This document shows, one piece after another, positions 24,024-27,255 of a stretch of 27,255 bases of DNA. The stretch is from Verrucomicrobiota bacterium (lineage in GTDB: Bacteria; Verrucomicrobiota; Verrucomicrobiia; Limisphaerales; JAHEOI01): positions 1 through 27,255 of the forward strand of contig JAHEOI010000069.1 in NCBI GenBank assembly GCA_018610125.1, written 5' to 3'. The position numbers were made by a program, and so were the translations under genes. Position 1 is the first letter of the stretch, and the number at the start of each line of letters is the position of its first letter. The notes below the pieces were generated by a model. It was not told where the DNA came from. It saw only the letters and a list, made by a program, of their open reading frames with translations, and did not search any database.

Positions 24024-24947
24024 CTAGTGGTAAAACTGGTGATACCGCGAGGCGAATTCAAAAAAATCTATCGCTTCCAGATCCGCACGAAGCTGCGCTT
24101 TTTCACTCTCACTCAGCTCAATTTGAGGGGAGCGCACGGGACCACAATCAAAGCCGACCCATTTCATGATCGCCTTCCCCGCAGGAATTCCGCCATATTG
24201 GACGAAAATCGACACCGCCTCCGAAGCCTTCGATTGCGCGCGCCGCGCCCGGTCGAGATCGCCGCTGTCAAATTGGTCCAAGATCTCCCGAAAGACCGGA
24301 GCCATCCAATTAAACGTGCTTCCGATAAACCCGCTCGCTCCCAAGCTCAATGCCGCAAGGAGACACTCGTCCCGCCCAAACAACATCCGAAATCGCCCAC
24401 CGGCCACCTTGAGGCACCGAATAAAATCCATCAGATCCTCATACGTGAATTTCACTCCGGCCAAGGTTGGGATACGCTCAGCGCCCCGTGTCAGGAGCTC
24501 AGTCATCGATAAATTCACGCCGGTCATGGAAGGGATATGATAATAATAGAAAGGCAGGTTGGGCGCCGCTCCGGCGACCCGCTCACAGAAATCGATGAGG
24601 TCGGTCACACCGCGAGGTCGATAGAATGTCGGCGGCAGACAACCGATCGCATCGGCACCAATCTCTTGAGCGTGCGCCGCGAGCGCTCGCGCATCCGAGA
24701 CAGTGTTATGCCCGACTTGGACCATTAACTTAAAATCGTTTGGGATCACGTTTCTCCACTGCTCGGCGACCTGTCTTCGCTCGGAAATGGTCAGGGATAA
24801 CCCTTCGCCCGTGGTCCCGCAGATAAAGGCCCCCGTCACCCCGTTCTCCCTTAACCCCGCCGCCAGACCCTCAACTGATTTTAAGTCCAGACTCCCATCG
24901 CGATGCATCGGTTGAAATGGCGCTGCAATCAGCTCTTTCGTCTCCAT
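24024..24947 (-). CDS. N-acetylneuraminate lyase-type aldolase (DapA/NanA superfamily)
   Basis: A 307-residue class I pyruvate-dependent aldolase. The open frame reaches 25247, but ATG 24947 has GGGAG just upstream and starts the conserved fold (TKELIAAPFQPMHRDGSLD), so I chose it. The pyruvate carboxylate motif is GTTGEG (44-49). Tyr136 in PFYYYHIPSMTGV is the catalytic Tyr, and Lys166 in LAGVKFTYED is the Schiff-base lysine. The YYHIPSMTGV and KFTYED contexts are those of N-acetylneuraminate lyases; dihydrodipicolinate synthases have YNVPGRT. The likely reaction is cleavage of sialic acid or a related 2-keto sugar acid to pyruvate and an aldose. No sialic-acid transporter, epimerase or kinase is nearby, so the true substrate is open. 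It leads the plsY-gpsA-thrB run. Confidence 0.88.
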   Translation of the reverse strand: METKELIAAPFQPMHRDGSLDLKSVEGLAAGLRENGVTGAFICGTTGEGLSLTISERRQVAEQWRNVIPNDFKLMVQVGHNTVSDARALAAHAQEIGADAIGCLPPTFYRPRGVTDLIDFCERVAGAAPNLPFYYYHIPSMTGVNLSMTELLTRGAERIPTLAGVKFTYEDLMDFIRCLKVAGGRFRMLFGRDECLLAALSLGASGFIGSTFNWMAPVFREILDQFDSGDLDRARRAQSKASEAVSIFVQYGGIPAGKAIMKWVGFDCGPVRSPQIELSESEKAQLRADLEAIDFFEFASRYHQFYH

Positions 24948-25017
24948 AAGCTCTCCCAATTTTTGACCTCGAAGGAATCGAAACGGAAGAAGAAATTCGC
25001 GAGATTCGAAAAAAGGC

Positions 25018-25045
25018 TTGACCGGGAGGAAAAGACTGAGATATT
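25018..25045 (+). promoter_or_regulatory. promoter for the ilvB leader
   Basis: TTGACC (25018-25023) and GATATT (25040-25045), spaced by 16 bp, resemble -35 and -10 hexamers. The start would be at about 25051-25053, at or just before the leader-peptide ATG. The leader could therefore be translated leaderless, which fits the lack of a nearby Shine-Dalgarno. Confidence 0.4.
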
Positions 25046-25052
25046 CACATGG

Positions 25053-25142
25053 ATGATGGTCAAAGTATGGCAAGCAATCCGGGTAGTACGGAAGGAGGTA
25101 GGCGTCCTGGCGCCGAACGCCGGATGGGCTTGTCGTGCTTAG
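25053..25142 (+). CDS. ilvB leader peptide (attenuator)
   Basis: A 29-residue open frame, MMVKVWQAIRVVRK to GWACRA then TAG. Eight of its 29 residues are branched-chain amino acids: Val3, Val5, Ile9, Val11, Val12, Val16, Val18 and Leu19, with GTA GTA adjacent at 25083-25088. The product is not expected to act as a protein. Ribosome stalling at these codons under Val/Leu/Ile shortage would set the fold of the RNA behind it. It lies 27 bases before the terminator stem at 25170 and 126 bases before the ilvB start. IRVV resembles the Ile/Val clusters of ilv leaders in other phyla. The start may be either of two adjacent ATGs (25053, 25056). Short length makes this a prediction, but the context is strong. 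Confidence 0.7.
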   Translation: MMVKVWQAIRVVRKEVGVLAPNAGWACRA

Positions 25143-25203
25143 GGGAAGATTGAGCAGATTTTCGGCAAGAACCCACGGCTTCACAAAGGTCGTGGGTTTT
25201 TTT
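25101..25203 (+). promoter_or_regulatory. ilvB transcription attenuator (alternative RNA structures)
   Basis: Segment 1 GGCGT (25101-25105) pairs with segment 2 ACGCC (25117-25121). Segment 2/antiterminator GCCGGATGGGCTT (25119-25131) can instead pair with AACCCACGGC (25170-25179) through GCCG:CGGC, TGGG:CCCA and TT:AA with small bulges. AACCCACG (25170-25177) otherwise pairs with CGTGGGTT (25191-25198) as the terminator. Segments overlap so that the pairings exclude one another, as in trp/ilv attenuators. A ribosome stalled on Val12-Val16 would cover or abut segment 1 and favour antitermination. Confidence 0.6.
25170..25203 (+). terminator. rho-independent terminator in the ilvB leader
   Basis: A perfect 8-bp stem, AACCCACG (25170-25177) with CGTGGGTT (25191-25198), has a 13-base loop and runs into T7 (25197-25203). 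It sits between the leader peptide and ilvB on the same strand. No other plus-strand gene ends here, so its natural role is attenuation. Confidence 0.85.
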
Positions 25204-25268
25204 ATTTTGACCAACAAGTGGATCGGTGCCGAAAAAGGACCGGCCAAAATCAGTTAACCAGAGAGCTT

Positions 25269-27140
25269 ATGAGCAATCAGACGGATCCAGCAACATCGGC
25301 GTCAGCCACCACGTCGACGACCCAAAGCGGAGAAGCCCAGCGCCAAATGCTCGGCAGCGAAGTGCTGGTCAAGGCATTGGAAAACGAAGGCGTTGACACC
25401 ATCTTCGCGTATCCCGGCGGCGCCAGCATGGAGATGCACCAGGCCCTTACCAAGTCGGAGAAGGTCCGCACTATCCTCCCCCGCCACGAGCAGGGCGGCT
25501 CCTTCGCCGCGGAAGGCTACGCCCGTGCCACGGGACGAGTCGGTGTCTGTATGGGAACCAGCGGCCCGGGGGCCACGAATTTGCTGACCGGTTTGGCTGA
25601 TGCCTTCTTGGACTCGATCCCGGTACTCGCGATCACTGGCCAAGTCCCCCAAGCCATGATTGGCAAAGGCGCATTCCAGGAAACCGACATCTTTGGAATG
25701 ACCCTTCCGATTGTCAAGCACAGCTACCTGGTGACCGAAACCTCCGAGATTCCCCGCGTCATCCGGGAAGCGGTCCACATCGCCACAACCGGCAGACCGG
25801 GACCTGTCATCGTGGACATTCCCAAGAATATCCAACAGCAACGGATTACCCCGAATTTCTCAAAGCCGATGCAGATCCGGGGTTACCGGCCCGAGAAGAA
25901 AGCGGATGATATTGAGCTAAACGAGATCATCGGTCTCATCGAGAAATCCGAAAGGCCTGTCCTTTACGTCGGCGGGGGGATCATCAGTTCCAACGCTTCC
26001 AAGGAGCTGAGGGATTTTGCTCGCAAAACGCAAATCCCGGTCACGAGCACCATCATGGGCATCGGCTCCTTTCCGGAAACGGACCCGCTGTCGCTACGAT
26101 GGCTCGGCATGCATGGGACCGCTTACGCCAATTGGGCCGTCAACGGCGAAATTGAAAAGCACAATGACCAATATGTGGAGGTGCACCCCGGAGCCGACCT
26201 GCTCCTCGCATTTGGAGTGCGATTCGACGACCGCGTTACCGGCAAAGTGGAAAAATTCTGTGAAAAGGGCACGATTGTCCATATCGACATCGATGCGGCC
26301 GAGATTAACAAGAACAAGCCCGCGCATCTCCCAATTGTCAGCGACATCCATTATGCCTTAAAACGGCTCAACGAACTGCTGCGGGAACGGCCAATCCAAA
26401 AGGATTTTTCGCCATGGCATAAGCAGATTGATGCCTGGAAGCAAAAAGCCCCGCTCCGGTACCGCATCACGGACGAGGTGATCAATTCACAGCACATGCG
26501 AGACCACATGCATGGCAAGGTCGACGAGGTCATCATGCCTCAGCAGGTCATTGAATTGCTGTATGAGCTGACCGGAGGCGACGCAATCTTAACCACCGGT
26601 GTCGGGCAGCATCAAATGTGGGCGGGTCAGTATTACAAATTCGAGGAGCCGCGGCGTTTCTTGACCAGTGCCGGTCTCGGCTCGATGGGATATGGATACC
26701 CCGCGGCGCTGGGAGCCAAGGTGGCCCGACCCGACAAGGAAGTGATCGATATCGACGGCGACGGATCATTCCTGATGAATGTCCAAGAGCTCGCAACGGC
26801 GCATATCGAGCACATCGCCGCCAAGGCCATCATCTTGAATAACCAGCATCTTGGCATGGTTGTGCAATGGGAAGACCGCTTCTACGCCGGCAACCGAGGT
26901 CATACCTACCTTGGGGATCCGGAGCAGATGCAGCAAATTTACCCGGACTTCATCGCGATGTGCAAAAGCTTCAATGTGCCGTGTGAGCGAGTGATGTTCA
27001 AACGGGATTTGCGGCCCGCGCTGGAGCGGATGCTGCAATCCAAAGAGGCGTTTGTGCTCGATATTGTCACCCCTTATACCGAGCATGTGCTACCGTTTAT
27101 CCCCAGCGGTAAAACGGTCGCGGAAATGATCTATGAGTAA
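25269..27140 (+). CDS. ilvB: acetolactate synthase large (catalytic) subunit
   Basis: A 623-residue ThDP-, FAD- and Mg-dependent enzyme that makes acetolactate or acetohydroxybutyrate from pyruvate, the first common step to Val, Leu and Ile. I chose ATG 25269 (AGAGAG just upstream) over GTG 25218. After about 28 variable Ser/Thr-rich residues come EVLVKALENEGVDTIFAYPG, then Glu74 in RHEQGGSFAAEGYAR (ThDP-activating Glu). GTSGPGATNLLTGLADAF, ITGQVPQAMIGKGAFQETD and LLAFGVRFDDRVTGK (FAD domain) follow. The ThDP-Mg motif is DIDGDGSFLMNVQELATA with LNNQHLGMVVQWEDRFY. It is complete. The regulatory subunit (ilvN/ilvH) is not in the window and may lie just downstream. Expression is probably controlled by the leader attenuator. 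Confidence 0.97.
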   Translation: MSNQTDPATSASATTSTTQSGEAQRQMLGSEVLVKALENEGVDTIFAYPGGASMEMHQALTKSEKVRTILPRHEQGGSFAAEGYARATGRVGVCMGTSGPGATNLLTGLADAFLDSIPVLAITGQVPQAMIGKGAFQETDIFGMTLPIVKHSYLVTETSEIPRVIREAVHIATTGRPGPVIVDIPKNIQQQRITPNFSKPMQIRGYRPEKKADDIELNEIIGLIEKSERPVLYVGGGIISSNASKELRDFARKTQIPVTSTIMGIGSFPETDPLSLRWLGMHGTAYANWAVNGEIEKHNDQYVEVHPGADLLLAFGVRFDDRVTGKVEKFCEKGTIVHIDIDAAEINKNKPAHLPIVSDIHYALKRLNELLRERPIQKDFSPWHKQIDAWKQKAPLRYRITDEVINSQHMRDHMHGKVDEVIMPQQVIELLYELTGGDAILTTGVGQHQMWAGQYYKFEEPRRFLTSAGLGSMGYGYPAALGAKVARPDKEVIDIDGDGSFLMNVQELATAHIEHIAAKAIILNNQHLGMVVQWEDRFYAGNRGHTYLGDPEQMQQIYPDFIAMCKSFNVPCERVMFKRDLRPALERMLQSKEAFVLDIVTPYTEHVLPFIPSGKTVAEMIYE

Positions 27141-27148
27141 CCGAATGG

Positions 27149-27202
27149 GGGGAGTGCGGGTCTGCCGAGCCTCCACTCCCCGAATGAATCGACGGCAGAC
27201 TC
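27149..27202 (+). other. possible pseudoknot or alternative hairpins after ilvB
   Basis: GGGGAGTG (27149-27156) pairs perfectly with CACTCCCC (27174-27181). Its 17-base loop contains GGGTCTGCCG (27158-27167), which is complementary over 10 bp (one G-T) to CGGCAGACTC (27193-27202). This could be an H-type pseudoknot or two competing hairpins. No T-run follows, so ilvB transcription probably continues past the window end. Confidence 0.4.
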
Positions 27203-27255
27203 GCCGGCCCGAGCCGCAGTAGCCCCTTACGCGCGCCAGCGACCTCTTTCCCACC

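Noticed and set aside
22347..24947. Idea that plsY-gpsA are part of the sphingolipid system
   Set aside because: They are universal phospholipid genes, on the other strand and over 8 kb away; no sequence link to the ceramide operon.
24948..25247. 100-residue N-terminal extension of the lyase on the minus strand
   Set aside because: It runs antisense through the ilvB leader and terminator, has no family similarity, and ATG 24947 has a good ribosome site.

Overview
The window looks like chromosome of a Gram-negative bacterium of the PVC group, most likely Verrucomicrobiota (Opitutae-like). The basis is indirect: a lone prepilin-type protein with the H-X9-DG motif, a secreted formylglycine-type sulfatase, a DksA homologue with the degenerate zinc finger seen in Chlamydiae/Verrucomicrobia, an outer-membrane beta-barrel protein, and a secreted CARDB/IPT protein with a verrucomicrobial-style C-terminus. 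GC is moderately high. No tRNA, rRNA, CRISPR array, integrase or intact insertion sequence was seen.

Layout. 1-7.0 kb is accessory and cell-surface: a DUF5681-like hypothetical protein (-), an H-X9-DG prepilin-like protein (+), a small GGQ release-factor-like protein (-), an exported sulfatase (+), a small beta-barrel with a good terminator (+), a structured intergenic region, and the CARDB/IPT secreted protein (-). 7.2-9.5 kb holds mnmA (-) and a dksA-like regulator (+) with its own terminator. 9.5-9.9 kb holds what may be decayed coding sequence.

9.9-14.4 kb is the most interesting coding block. Serine palmitoyltransferase, a GNAT-fold acyltransferase of the bacterial ceramide synthase type and an NAD(P)-dependent ceramide reductase-like enzyme form a tight operon that should build the ceramide core of bacterial sphingolipids. 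A DUF763 gene follows 30 bp later on the same strand. thiI (with rhodanese domain) converges on it with a few bases of overlap.

16.1-19.0 kb encodes a GlcD/GlcF-type FAD/Fe-S fusion dehydrogenase (+). A four-copy 9-bp tandem repeat follows, then a BlaI/MecI-type repressor with an unusual histone-H1-like Lys/Ala tail (-) and a Tat-exported aldo/keto reductase (-). 21.4-24.9 kb is a minus-strand run: an N-acetylneuraminate lyase-type aldolase, plsY, gpsA (4-bp overlap) and thrB. plsY and gpsA together supply phospholipid precursors.

The window ends with ilvB, the acetolactate synthase catalytic subunit. Its upstream region has every element of a classical transcription attenuator: a 29-codon leader peptide rich in Val/Ile/Leu codons, a 1:2 hairpin, a possible antiterminator, and a U-tailed terminator. 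A possible pseudoknot lies just after ilvB. The ilvB attenuator and the ceramide operon are the two strongest results; neither has been checked by database search.
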